Below, in pieces: positions 46,622 to 54,830 of a DNA stretch of 55,233 nt. This DNA comes from Pseudomonas sp. Irchel s3f7. Its GTDB lineage: Bacteria > Pseudomonadota > Gammaproteobacteria > Pseudomonadales > Pseudomonadaceae. How positions within the stretch are numbered: position 1 is the stretch's first letter; each line of letters starts with the position of its first letter. The translations under genes and the position numbers were made by a program. Below the pieces are notes generated by a model, which had not been told where the DNA came from, ran no database searches, and saw nothing but the letters and a program-made list of their open reading frames with translations. Where the stretch lies: NCBI RefSeq assembly GCF_900187615.1, contig NZ_FYDO01000038.1, positions 1 through 55,233 of the forward strand, in the 5' to 3' direction.

Positions 46622-47509
46622 ATGATTCGATTCACCCCGTTTTTTTTGGCCCTCGCGACCTCGACGGCGATGGCCGTCAGCAATGACATGCAAGGCATGG
46701 ATCACAGCCAGATGGACCACGGCCAAATGCAAGGCATGGTCGAAGGTCAGATGCAAGGCATGGACGACGGCCAGATGCAGCCCGCCGCGCCTAGCGAAAG
46801 CCGCACGCCGATCCCGGTGCTGACCGATGCCGATCACGCGGCGGTGTATGTCGATCCCGCCGGTCACCAGGTACATGACCGCACGTTCAATTCCTTTTTC
46901 CTTGCCGACAAACTGGAATGGCAGGACGCCGATGACGGCAGCACCCTGGCCTGGGATTTGTCCGGCTGGGTCGGCGGTGACATTGATCGCCTGTGGCTGC
47001 GCTCAGAAGGCGAACGCAGCACCGGCGTGACCGAGGACGCGGAAATCCAGGCCCTGTGGGGCCACGCGATCAGTCCATGGTGGGACGTCGTCAGCGGCGT
47101 TCGCCAGGACTTTAAACCCGGCGCCCCACAAACCTGGGCCGCGCTCGGCGTGCAAGGCATGGCGCTGTACAACTTCGAGACCGAAGCCACGGCCTTCATC
47201 GGCGAAGGCGGCCAGAGCGCCGTGCGGCTGGAGGGCGACTACGACATCCTGCTGACCAATCGGCTGATCCTGCAACCGACCGCAGAACTCAACGCCTACG
47301 GCAAAAACGATCCGCAACGCGGCATCGGTTCCGGCCTGTCCAACGCCGAAGCAGGTTTGCGCCTGCGCTACGAAATCCGCCGGGAATTCGCGCCCTACCT
47401 CGGCGTGACCTGGAACCGCACCTACGGCAACACCGCCGACTACGCCAACGACGAAGGCGAGGACCGCAGCGAAACTCGCCTCGTGCTCGGTATTCGGATG
47501 TGGTTCTGA
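46622..47509 (+). CDS. copB: Outer-membrane copper resistance protein CopB
   Basis: A 295-residue protein with a signal peptide (cleaved after AMA), a Met/His-rich copper-binding segment of about 40 residues with MQGMDHSQMDHGQM-type repeats, and a C-terminal beta-barrel ending in a phenylalanine (LGIRMWF), as expected for an outer-membrane protein. The ATG at 46622 gives the signal peptide and follows copA by 10 bp. Confidence 0.94.
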   Translation: MIRFTPFFLALATSTAMAVSNDMQGMDHSQMDHGQMQGMVEGQMQGMDDGQMQPAAPSESRTPIPVLTDADHAAVYVDPAGHQVHDRTFNSFFLADKLEWQDADDGSTLAWDLSGWVGGDIDRLWLRSEGERSTGVTEDAEIQALWGHAISPWWDVVSGVRQDFKPGAPQTWAALGVQGMALYNFETEATAFIGEGGQSAVRLEGDYDILLTNRLILQPTAELNAYGKNDPQRGIGSGLSNAEAGLRLRYEIRREFAPYLGVTWNRTYGNTADYANDEGEDRSETRLVLGIRMWF

Positions 47510-47561
47510 ACAGACTCACCCAAAACCAACAACAACCGCTTCGAGCGGTAAAGGACCTTGC

Positions 47562-47944
47562 ATGCGCATCATCAAACCCACCGCCGTCGCAATCGCGTTG
47601 CTCAGTGGCCTGCTTGTCAGCACCCTCGCTCAAGCACCCCCAAACTACTCTCCTCCACCCCGGCGGAAGGCGTAGAAGGTGCATCACCTGAAAAGATCGA
47701 ACTGCATTTTTCCGAAAACCTCGTCACCCAGTTTTCCGGCGCAAAACTGCTGATGACCGAAATGGCCGGCATGGCCCACGCCCCGATGCCGGTCAAGGCC
47801 AAAGTCAGTGGCGGCACTGACCCGAAGACCATGTTCATCATCCCGACATCACCCCTGACTACCGGCACCTACAAGGTCGAATGGCGCGCAGTGTCTTCGG
47901 ACACCCACCCGATCACCGGCAACATCATCTTCAAAGTGAAATGA
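47562..47944 (+). pseudogene. copC: copC, copper-binding periplasmic protein, broken by a frameshift
   Basis: The ATG at 47562 opens a good signal peptide (MRIIKPTAVAIALLSGLLVS, then TLAQA), but the next codons read PPNYSPPP and hit TAG. In the neighbouring frame, the rest of CopC is intact (PKLLSSTPAEGVEGASPEKI ... THPITGNIIFKVK). The expected join is AQA-HPKLLSS, CAAGCACACCCCAAA. The sequence has CAAGCACCCCCAAA near 47631-47643, a loss of one A. The lesion removes the mature N-terminal His1, a copper ligand of CopC. The C-terminal Cu(II) site motif SDTHPI remains. Confidence 0.85.
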
Positions 47945-48382
47945 TCGATAAGCGACTCGGCCAACGTCGTGCTGCGGTTTGTGTTGTATGTGGATTTGAT
48001 GCTGTTGTTGGGCGTCGCGCTGTTCGGGCTCTACAGCTTCAAGGGACAGGAACGGCTATCCGGAACAGTGCTGCCCTTTCGACGGTTGTTGATGGCAACA
48101 GCCGGGCTCGGCCCACTGCTAGCGCTTGCCTTGATGGCACAACCCCGCGCCCTGCAAACCGAAGCATACATACGGTTGCTGGCTCGTGCCGTCAGGCGAT
48201 TTTAGCTTGTCGGTGCGCTGATCGTCGTGGGCATCACCGTCACGGGCGTGGTGAACTACCTGTTCATCGTCAGGCCAAAGCTCGATGAGGTTTTACCCAG
48301 CCTCTACGGAATGTGGTTGTTCACACAGGAGAACATTTCTCCCTACGTGGATCTGTGGCTGACGGTGCCTGGCGCCAAGTAA
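47941..48382 (+). pseudogene. copD: copD, inner-membrane copper resistance protein, decayed
   Basis: The ATG at 47941 overlaps the copC stop (ATGA), the usual copC-copD coupling. A frameshift follows within 20 nt; then a frame gives VVLRFVLYVDLMLLLGVALF and GLYSFKGQERLSG, typical of CopD helix 1, and runs to a TAG at 48203. Just after it, GVVNYLFIVRPKLDEVLPSL and YG match a later CopD segment, ending with TAA near 48382. Much of the normal ~290-residue protein is missing, so at least one internal deletion, one frameshift and one stop are present. Confidence 0.8.
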
Positions 48383-48409
48383 CGGATCGTTTTTTGTGCG
48401 GAGTACGTA

Positions 48410-48628
48410 TCAGTCGTCGTGCAACAAACCTGAACCGTATTCACCGTAGCTATTGCCGAGCGCACTGCCATGAAAATTCATCTGGTCGGGGTTGCTGGTC
48501 GGCCCCGGGCCGAAGCCGGCAGGCTGCACCGAGTCAGCCGAATAATCGCGATGTGAGCTCACACCCGAACAGGCACTCAACAACAAAGCACCGGAAATCA
48601 GCGAGACTTTGACGAGGTTTGCGATCAT
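48410..48628 (-). CDS. Small lipoprotein
   Basis: A 72-residue protein starting MIANLVKVSL at 48628 with AGGAA upstream. The signal peptide ends in the lipobox LLLSAC, with acylated Cys20 followed by Ser-Gly. The mature part is Gly/Ser/Asn/Asp-rich (FGPGPTSNPDQMNFHG) with no known domain. Ser at +2 suggests outer-membrane sorting. Opposite in direction to the cop remnants. Confidence 0.85.
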   Translation of the reverse strand: MIANLVKVSLISGALLLSACSGVSSHRDYSADSVQPAGFGPGPTSNPDQMNFHGSALGNSYGEYGSGLLHDD

Positions 48629-48838
48629 TTTTTGATTCCTGTGGGTTGAGGCGTGGGGGACAAGACCTTTGGTGGGCATGCTATGCCTGGTCTGTGCCGG
48701 GGATCATGAAATGTGGCGAGGCGACAGTGAATGTTCAGGTTGCGCGTGAGCCTGGGCGTATCCCGACGCACCCAAACTCCACAGCCCCATTCCTGATAAA
48801 CTCCCCCACCTCCCAGCCTCACCGATTCCAGATCCCCC

Positions 48839-49834
48839 ATGTCCGTAACCAACGCTACACCCGCCCCGCTCTCCCGCCGCTTTTCCGTGGCCCCGATGAT
48901 GGATTGGACCGACCGCCACTGCCGCTTCTTCCTGCGCTTGCTGTCGAAAAACGCCCTGCTCTACACCGAGATGGTCACCACCGGTGCCTTGCTCAACGGT
49001 GATCACGAGCGTTTCCTGCGGCACAACGAGGCCGAGCACCCGCTCGCCCTGCAACTCGGTGGCAGTGTTCCGCTGGATTTGGCGGCGTGTGCGCGCATGG
49101 CGCAGGAGCATGGTTACGACGAGGTGAATCTGAATGTCGGCTGCCCGAGTGATCGGGTGCAGAACAATATGATCGGCGCGTGCCTGATGGGGCATCCGCA
49201 GCTGGTGGCCGATTGCGTGAAGGCGATGCAGGATGCGGTGTCGATTCCGGTGACGGTGAAGCACCGGATCGGGATCAACGGGCGAGACAGTTACGCAGAG
49301 TTGTGTGATTTCGTCGGTACGGTGCGGGATGCCGGGTGCACGAGTTTTACCGTGCATGCGCGGATTGCGATTCTGGAGGGGTTGTCGCCGAAGGAAAACC
49401 GCGACATTCCTCCCCTGCGATATGACGTGGCAGCACAGTTGAAAGCTGATTTTCCGGCGCTGGAGATCATACTCAACGGCGGGATCAAGACGCTGGAAGC
49501 CTGCCACGAGCATTTGCAGACCTTCGATGGCGTGATGTTGGGTCGCGAGGCGTATCACAACCCTTATGTGATGGCCGAAGTCGATCAGCAGCTGTTTGGC
49601 AGCACGGCACCGGTCATCAGCCGCGCCGAGGCGCTGGCGCAGTTGCGGCCTTACATCGCGGCACACATTGATGCGGGTGGATCGATGCACCACATCACTC
49701 GCCACGTGCTCGGACTGGGCACCGGGTTCCCGGGAGCGCGGAAGTTTCGTCAGTTGTTGTCGGTGGATATTCACAAGGCCAAAGAGCCTTTGGCCTTGCT
49801 CGATCAAGCTGCCGAGTTGCTTGAAGGGCGTTAA
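48839..49834 (+). CDS. dusA: tRNA-dihydrouridine(20/20a) synthase
   Basis: A 331-residue FMN enzyme of the Dus family. It shows RFSVAPMMDWTDRHCRFF at residues 14-31, the catalytic Cys in NLNVGCPSDRVQNNMIG, and GVMLGREAYHNPY. The segment LLYTEMVTTGALL is the DusA subfamily mark. It reduces U20/U20a in the tRNA D-loop; together with dusC there are two dihydrouridine synthases in the window. dusA is a known integration site for some phages, but none is present here. Confidence 0.95.
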   Translation: MSVTNATPAPLSRRFSVAPMMDWTDRHCRFFLRLLSKNALLYTEMVTTGALLNGDHERFLRHNEAEHPLALQLGGSVPLDLAACARMAQEHGYDEVNLNVGCPSDRVQNNMIGACLMGHPQLVADCVKAMQDAVSIPVTVKHRIGINGRDSYAELCDFVGTVRDAGCTSFTVHARIAILEGLSPKENRDIPPLRYDVAAQLKADFPALEIILNGGIKTLEACHEHLQTFDGVMLGREAYHNPYVMAEVDQQLFGSTAPVISRAEALAQLRPYIAAHIDAGGSMHHITRHVLGLGTGFPGARKFRQLLSVDIHKAKEPLALLDQAAELLEGR

Positions 49835-49858
49835 TGCCCGGTCGCTCTCGCCATTTCG

Positions 49859-49882
49859 GCCAGGCGGTTTGATCCGCCTGGC
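49859..49882. terminator. Hairpin between convergent dusA and uppP
   Basis: GCCAGGCGG/CCGCCTGGC, a 9-bp stem with a 6-nt loop. No clear T run on either side, so termination may be weak. Confidence 0.5.
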
Positions 49883-49889
49883 TCTGCTG

Positions 49890-50726
49890 TCAGCCTGCGG
49901 CTGCGGCCGCCGTCCAGTTCACCCAGCCGAACGTCCAGGTGGCCAGGATCAACAATCCGAACACGATCCGGTACCAGGCGAATGCCGCATAGCTGTGGTT
50001 CGCAATGAACTTCAACAAGCCGCGTACGGCGATCATGGCGAAGAAAAACGCTGTCACGAAACCCAGCGCGAAAACCGGCAGATCGCTGCTCTGGAACAGG
50101 TCCCGGTACTTGTAGCCTGAATACACCGCAGCACCGACCATCGTTGGCATCGCCAAAAAGAACGAGTACTCGGTGGCAGCCTTGCGTGATAGACCAAACA
50201 ACAAGCCACCGATGATCGTCGATCCAGAGCGGGAAGTACCCGGCACCATCGCCAGGCATTGCGCAAACCCCACCTTCAGCGCATCTGGCCAGCGCATGTC
50301 GTCAACATGTTCGATATGCACCACATGATCCCGCTGTTCGGCCCACAACATCACGACACCACCGAGGACCAATGCGACGGCTACGGTGATCGGATTGAAT
50401 AGATATTCATGAATCTTGTCAGCGAACAACACCCCCAGCACAACGGCCGGAAGAAATCCGATCAGCAAGTTGAGAGTAAAACGCTGTGCATTGCGTTGGC
50501 TCGGTAACCCTTTGATGATTGCGAAGATCTTGGGGCGAAACTCCCAAACGACAGCGAGAATGGCGCCCAGCTGAATAATGATATTGAACGCCATGGCGCG
50601 CTCCCCGCCAAACGCCAACAAGTCTGCAACAATGATCTGGTGGCCCGTACTTGAGATGGGCAAAAACTCGGTCAAGCCTTCTACCGCACCTAAAATCAAC
50701 ACCGTGAACAGGGTCCAGAAATCCAT
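49890..50726 (-). CDS. uppP: Undecaprenyl-diphosphatase
   Basis: A 278-residue integral membrane protein of the UppP/BacA family, which dephosphorylates undecaprenyl pyrophosphate for reuse in cell-wall and polysaccharide synthesis. It shows EGLTEFLPISSTGH (residues 15-28) and the PGTSRSGSTI motif. About eight membrane segments. High BacA dosage gives bacitracin resistance. Confidence 0.95.
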   Translation of the reverse strand: MDFWTLFTVLILGAVEGLTEFLPISSTGHQIIVADLLAFGGERAMAFNIIIQLGAILAVVWEFRPKIFAIIKGLPSQRNAQRFTLNLLIGFLPAVVLGVLFADKIHEYLFNPITVAVALVLGGVVMLWAEQRDHVVHIEHVDDMRWPDALKVGFAQCLAMVPGTSRSGSTIIGGLLFGLSRKAATEYSFFLAMPTMVGAAVYSGYKYRDLFQSSDLPVFALGFVTAFFFAMIAVRGLLKFIANHSYAAFAWYRIVFGLLILATWTFGWVNWTAAAAAG

Positions 50727-50944
50727 TAATCCTCCGTCAGACCATTTTTTGAGTATGGCCCGTCAACTGCACTCAGATATTGAGATGCTGAAAAGCAATC
50801 GGTGTAGCGACATCCATCACCCGATTTGGCGAGGGAGAATATGTCTTATCAAAAGACACACTCAAGCCATGTTAATAATCGTCCGCCTACGAATACGTCC
50901 GGAAGAAATTTAGTGCTCGACAGAAAAAGTCTCAGTCGTTATTA

Positions 50945-50964
50945 AGTGTGACCGTGCTCACACT
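50945..50964. promoter_or_regulatory. Perfect CRP/Vfr-type site
   Basis: AGTGTGACCGTGCTCACACT: TGTGA-N6-TCACA with symmetric flanks (7-bp arms, 6-bp spacer). It is 219 bp upstream of uppP (minus) and 313 bp upstream of the first winged-helix regulator (plus). In Pseudomonas the cognate protein would be Vfr or a Crp paralogue. Confidence 0.65.
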
Positions 50965-51002
50965 ATTTGTATTTCTACGGGACTAAGCCTTCTGTCATGA
51001 GT

Positions 51003-51092
51003 GATGGCACCCACTGATGAAAACAGTGGCAAAAGGACATAAAAACAAATCGCCACCGATTCAAAATAGTGGCACAATTCCATATTGCCACC
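51003..51092. repeat. Cluster of GTGGCA/TGCCAC motifs
   Basis: ATGGCAC (51004), AGTGGCA (51025-51031), CGCCACC (51051-51057), AGTGGCAC (51068-51075) and TTGCCACC (51085-51092) fall within 90 bp, on both strands. Another GGTGGCAA is at 52116-52123, ahead of the second regulator gene. They may be operator half-sites for a winged-helix protein. Confidence 0.4.
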
Positions 51093-51276
51093 ATCTAACG
51101 ACGTTATTCCACTAGTTCAGCCAGCCGAGAAAATCAACTAAAAGCTTGAAAAGCTTAGTTATTGTTAGAAAACTCGGGAGCCACGTCTAAAATCCGCGTA
51201 AATGTTACCAATTGTCAGTCACAGATGAGAACCGGTGCTTTAACATCCCGATGTCAGCACCTATTCGAGTCAATGC

Positions 51277-52017
51277 ATGATGCTTACAGGGAACTTAGCG
51301 ACTAGAAGCCAGCGCCAGACAAACGATGAACCCGGAGTCCTCACTCTGGGTCGTACCCGTGGCGTGGCTGAACATTTTAGAGCGCTAGTCGCAAGGCATG
51401 TGCGGACCGATATGGCTCTAGAGGCCAACGCCTACACTAGTTCATATAAGACAAATGAACGCTCTGGTTCGTATCGAGCCATCTTCATCATCATCGATAG
51501 CCCCCAAGCCCTCGAAGAAAGCCTCGCGCTAGTGGAAAACCTGCGCACCGGCAACTTGAAACCCATCATTTGTGCGGTCATCACGGGTCGCGGCGCCTTC
51601 AACAAGATAAAGTACTATCTGGCAGGGGCCGACTTTTGTATCAAGCTGACTACTCTTTCTGATGAAAGCTCGGCGCTGCTTGCCGAATTCTTTAGTAGTG
51701 AAGAATGGCAAAGAGATATCAATCTGATATTGGACCCTACTCGCATTTGCCTACTGGGCACCAGCAAGAAACTGGACATTTCCTTTGCAGAAATGAAGAT
51801 TCTGGAAGCCTTTGCACACACCAGCAACCACATACTAAGCCATGATGAAATTGCCACCATCATGGGGTTGAACAGCAACTTTTATGACCCCAGAGCCCTG
51901 GAAAAGTCGATCAGTCGTCTTCGTGGAAAAATCAAGGACATGTATGGTACAAACGCGATCCAGAGCATTCGGGGGCATGGATACCGCCTGATGAGGGGGC
52001 TGATCTCAACGCCCTGA
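51277..52017 (+). CDS. Atypical winged-helix regulator with degenerate receiver-like domain
   Basis: A 246-residue protein. Residues about 20-140 align with a receiver fold: IIIDS with an Asp (74), ITGRG with a Thr (103) and AGADFCIK with a Lys (123) keep the switch positions. The acidic pair normally at the end of strand 1 is absent (LTLGRTRG), so phosphorylation is doubtful. Residues about 150-241 form an OmpR/PhoB-type winged helix (LDISFAEMKILEAFAHTSNHILSHDEI...SIRGHGYRLM). No adjacent sensor kinase. It heads a block with a second such protein and a polysaccharide transferase gene. Confidence 0.8.
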   Translation: MMLTGNLATRSQRQTNDEPGVLTLGRTRGVAEHFRALVARHVRTDMALEANAYTSSYKTNERSGSYRAIFIIIDSPQALEESLALVENLRTGNLKPIICAVITGRGAFNKIKYYLAGADFCIKLTTLSDESSALLAEFFSSEEWQRDINLILDPTRICLLGTSKKLDISFAEMKILEAFAHTSNHILSHDEIATIMGLNSNFYDPRALEKSISRLRGKIKDMYGTNAIQSIRGHGYRLMRGLISTP

Positions 52018-52223
52018 CTCAAAGAGTTCAAGGCCTTTTGATATCAACTAGCCGAATGCCATCAACCCTATCGACTCATCGTTTATCCGAGTTGGTGATT
52101 TATCGATTACATGACGGTGGCAACATCGAACCATAACAATAAAAGTTTTATTCTATAGCAAGATCGAGTGGAACCTATCGAGGGCCATTTTGGGCCCAAA
52201 CCCTGCCTTTCGATTACTTCCGT

Positions 52224-52239
52224 GGGAGTCGTTACTCCC
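52224..52239 (+). other. Hairpin in the leader of the second regulator gene
   Basis: GGGAGT-CGTT-ACTCCC forms a perfect 6-bp stem, 50 bp before the ATG at 52290 (which has AGGAGAGAG upstream). A second GC hairpin (GGGCC...GGCCC) precedes it near 52183-52198. No T run directly follows. Confidence 0.4.
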
Positions 52240-52289
52240 CTGCCGATCATCTTTTTAGCCAAATTTGGTGTGTACGTTAGGAGAGAGAC

Positions 52290-52949
52290 ATGGAAATTAG
52301 TACAACCCTCCCAAGAAAATACTTTGTCGTCGTGACTCATAGCACAACGTCGCAGCGTGAACTCGAGACCATCCTGTCCAGTGAGCGCTTCAATTCGTTT
52401 GGCACGTCCCAGGCACAAATGTTTATTGAAGGTGTTGCTTCGCCCTCTTCCGCTCCAGTGCTGATGGGGTTCACTTACCCGAGCGTTTCAAGGAAAAATG
52501 TCGCGCGCAGTATCGAACACGATACACAAAGAATCCTCGCCACACTTGAGTCCGAATGGCTGGCGGCACAATCCGCGAATCCATTCCATAACGTACCGGC
52601 AATAACGGGTGAAATAAGCGACGCCCCCCGAAAAATCGCGAACGACGCTGTTTGCAGCGAAGCCTGGCAACTCGACAATGATCAAAGTGCATTGGTCAAA
52701 GAGGGTATCGAGATCAACCTGACCGGATTGGAGGCCACGCTGATCAAGAAAATGTTGCACCACGAGGAGCGTGTCGTCAGTCGAGACGATCTGATCCTCA
52801 GCATCGGCAGAGAGCCAGAGCAATATCGCGGACTGGAAATGTGCCTGAGTCGCCTGCAAGACAAATTCAAAAGCGCCAGTAATGGCGAACGTCTGTTTCG
52901 TGCCGTGCGCAACCGTGGCTATTGCCTGATCCAGGAAGTCTTGGCGTAA
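52290..52949 (+). CDS. Winged-helix transcriptional regulator, second of tandem pair
   Basis: A 219-residue protein. Residues about 125-218 form an OmpR/PhoB-type winged helix (INLTGLEATLIKKMLHHEERVVSRDDLI...LFRAVRNRGYCL). The N-terminal 120 residues (KYFVVVTHSTTSQRELETIL) have a sheet-like start but no receiver signature that I recognise. It shares architecture with the preceding gene, not close sequence similarity. A strong ribosome site (AGGAGAGAGAC) precedes the start. Confidence 0.75.
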   Translation: MEISTTLPRKYFVVVTHSTTSQRELETILSSERFNSFGTSQAQMFIEGVASPSSAPVLMGFTYPSVSRKNVARSIEHDTQRILATLESEWLAAQSANPFHNVPAITGEISDAPRKIANDAVCSEAWQLDNDQSALVKEGIEINLTGLEATLIKKMLHHEERVVSRDDLILSIGREPEQYRGLEMCLSRLQDKFKSASNGERLFRAVRNRGYCLIQEVLA

Positions 52950-53326
52950 GCAAGTCCTCCCTGAACGAACAAACAGAAAAGTGCGATCACAATAATAAAA
53001 GAGCACTCTGTTTGACGACCCCCGCTACTGCGACTCTCTTACTCCCTCCCTGTTACAGTACCAAATACCACACCCACTATTCACCCCTTCCTATTCGACC
53101 TTTTCTAACGCCCGCACTTTTACAAACTTGCATGATTGGCACTTTGCCATCTTGTTAGAACTCGTCAGACAGCATCCCTGCCAATAACTTAGTCTATTGA
53201 CTGACGACAGTTCGGCATATCGACGTTGTTACCTCAGGACACTCGCTCCAATAACAATAATAAGCCTACTTAACAACTCGGTTTTCAACTGTCGAAACCT
53301 GAATGGACGTCTTTTGGGGATATTGT
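52950..53326. other. Intergenic region before the transferase gene
   Basis: 377 bp with a pyrimidine-rich stretch (about 53010-53110, CCCCCGCTACTG...TCTTACTCCCTCCC) and an AT-rich segment with ATAACAATAATAAG near 53251-53264. No gene is recognised. A TGGCAC...TTG sequence near 53136 does not have RpoN spacing. Confidence 0.4.
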
Positions 53327-54721
53327 ATGGATCTTACTCTTAGTATCAATCGAAACACCGGCCTCAAGGGACTGACCTTTTGGGGGCAATGGGCGCTGGC
53401 GCAAGGCTTTGTAGTTTCATTGTTGTTCATACTTGCTGAACAGCACACGGGAGCGGTCGAGTTCTACTACCGCATGTGCGCAACACTCGCCGTACTGGCC
53501 TCGGTCCCGGCTTATACATTTAGCGGTGTATATCGAAAAAGAGACAATTATCTGACCGGGCTGGGGCGCCTGTTCATGGGCTGGACCATGACAATGGCAG
53601 CACTGGCCTGCATCGCATTTGTCTGCAAGGCTGATGAGCTGTTTTCGCGGCAAGTGATCCTTGGTTGGGCGGTGTACGGGTTCCTCGGTCAGGCGTTGTT
53701 GTATGCGCCACTGCATGCGTTCTCGAAGTTCTACCAGCGCTCACGCAAAAGCGAGCATAAAACCCTGATCGTTGGCACCGGCGAACTGGCGCTGGGGTTG
53801 GCGCACAAGCTGAGCAACCTCGAGAACCTGCCGTTGGTGGGTCTGGTCAGCAACGGCGCCCTTCCCAATCTGGAACCAGGTGCACCGCGCATCGTCGGCG
53901 CCCAGGAGGATCTGCTGGAACTGATCAAAACCCATGACATCCGTCGTTTGTACATCACCCTGCCCCTGTCGGAAGCGGCAAAGATCGAAGCCATGTACGT
54001 CGATTTGTTGGGTGCCAACGTTGACGTGGTCTGGGTGCCGGACTTGAACAGCCTGACGTTGCTCAATCACTCGGTGAAAGTCGTGGACGGCCTGCCAGCG
54101 ATCTACTTGAACGAAAGTCCGCTGACCAGTCGCCCCACTGCCGCGCTCAGTAAAAGCCTGGTGGAAAAAAGCGTGGCGCTGCTGGCTATCATCCTGTTGA
54201 GCCCGGTTCTGCTGGTCATTGCGCTGGCGGTAAAACTCAACTCGCCCGGCCCGGTGTTCTTCAAGCAGGACCGTCACGGCTGGAATGGCAAGGTGATTCA
54301 GGTCTGGAAGTTCCGCTCGATGCGCGTGCACGATGATCACGAGGTCAAGCAGGCCAGCCGTAACGACTCGCGCATCACGCCGGTCGGGCGCTTCATCCGT
54401 CGCACTTCGCTGGATGAGTTGCCGCAACTGTTCAACGTGCTGCAAGGGCACATGGCGCTGGTCGGCCCGCGTCCTCACGCCATCGCGCACAACAACTACT
54501 ACTCCGGAAAAATTCTCGCTTACATGGCGCGTCACCGAATCAAACCGGGTATTACCGGCCTTGCGCAGGTCAACGGTTGCCGGGGCGAGACAGACACCAT
54601 CGACAAGATGCAGAAGCGTGTCGAAATCGATCTGAAGTACATCAACAACTGGTCGTTGTGGCTGGACCTGAAGATCCTGGTGAAGACGCCGTTCACGTTG
54701 TTGTCGAAGGACATCTACTGA
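53327..54721 (+). CDS. Undecaprenyl-phosphate glycosyl-1-phosphate transferase (WcaJ/PslA-like)
   Basis: A 464-residue polyisoprenyl-phosphate hexose-1-phosphate transferase that starts exopolysaccharide repeat synthesis by moving a sugar-1-phosphate onto undecaprenyl phosphate. Four N-terminal membrane helices (about 18-115), a Rossmann-like CoA-binding-type segment (TLIVGTGELALGLAHKL, about 145), a fifth helix (about 283-305) and the catalytic PF02397 domain (VWKFRSMRVHDD, RRTSLDELPQLFNVLQG, VGPRPHA, KPGITGLAQVNG). The ATG at 53327 has GGGGA upstream; one 24 bp earlier does not. No further polysaccharide genes follow before the IS. Confidence 0.92.
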   Translation: MDLTLSINRNTGLKGLTFWGQWALAQGFVVSLLFILAEQHTGAVEFYYRMCATLAVLASVPAYTFSGVYRKRDNYLTGLGRLFMGWTMTMAALACIAFVCKADELFSRQVILGWAVYGFLGQALLYAPLHAFSKFYQRSRKSEHKTLIVGTGELALGLAHKLSNLENLPLVGLVSNGALPNLEPGAPRIVGAQEDLLELIKTHDIRRLYITLPLSEAAKIEAMYVDLLGANVDVVWVPDLNSLTLLNHSVKVVDGLPAIYLNESPLTSRPTAALSKSLVEKSVALLAIILLSPVLLVIALAVKLNSPGPVFFKQDRHGWNGKVIQVWKFRSMRVHDDHEVKQASRNDSRITPVGRFIRRTSLDELPQLFNVLQGHMALVGPRPHAIAHNNYYSGKILAYMARHRIKPGITGLAQVNGCRGETDTIDKMQKRVEIDLKYINNWSLWLDLKILVKTPFTLLSKDIY

Positions 54722-54750
54722 TGGTTTAGGCCTGCACAAGGCAACACCGC

Positions 54751-54774
54751 AAGGGGACGTGAGTCCCCTTTTTT
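54751..54774 (+). terminator. Terminator after the transferase gene
   Basis: AAGGGGAC/GTCCCCTT (8-bp stem, GTGA loop) followed by TTTT, 30 bp after the stop. It shows that the gene is transcribed alone or is the last in its unit. Confidence 0.9.
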
Positions 54775-54830
54775 GTGGGTGTGATTTGGGGGTTGGGGTC
54801 TGCCGGGATTTCTGGATCGCCAAAAAAACA

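Larger units (their letters stand above)
50727..51276. other. 550-bp AT-rich intergenic region
   Basis: No gene is recognised. The region is more AT-rich than its neighbours. It carries a CRP/Vfr-type palindrome (50945-50964) and several GTGGCA/TGCCAC motifs (51003-51092). A short inverted repeat AAAAGCTT...AAGCTTAG near 51140-51161 is AT-rich. Long leaders here would suit regulatory control of the downstream winged-helix gene. Confidence 0.5.

Noticed and set aside
47958..48288. CopC/CopD region as a novel small membrane protein gene
   Set aside because: The 78-residue frame matches CopD helix 1 and ends at an internal stop; the matching CopD segment continues beyond it, so decay explains it better.
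48839..49834. Prophage or integrative element at dusA
   Set aside because: dusA is a known integration site, but the gene is full length and no integrase or attachment repeat is present.
53130..53160. TGGCACTTTGCCATCTTG as a sigma54 promoter before the transferase gene
   Set aside because: The spacing between the GG and any GC does not give the -24/-12 arrangement; 12 bp after GG the bases are TC.
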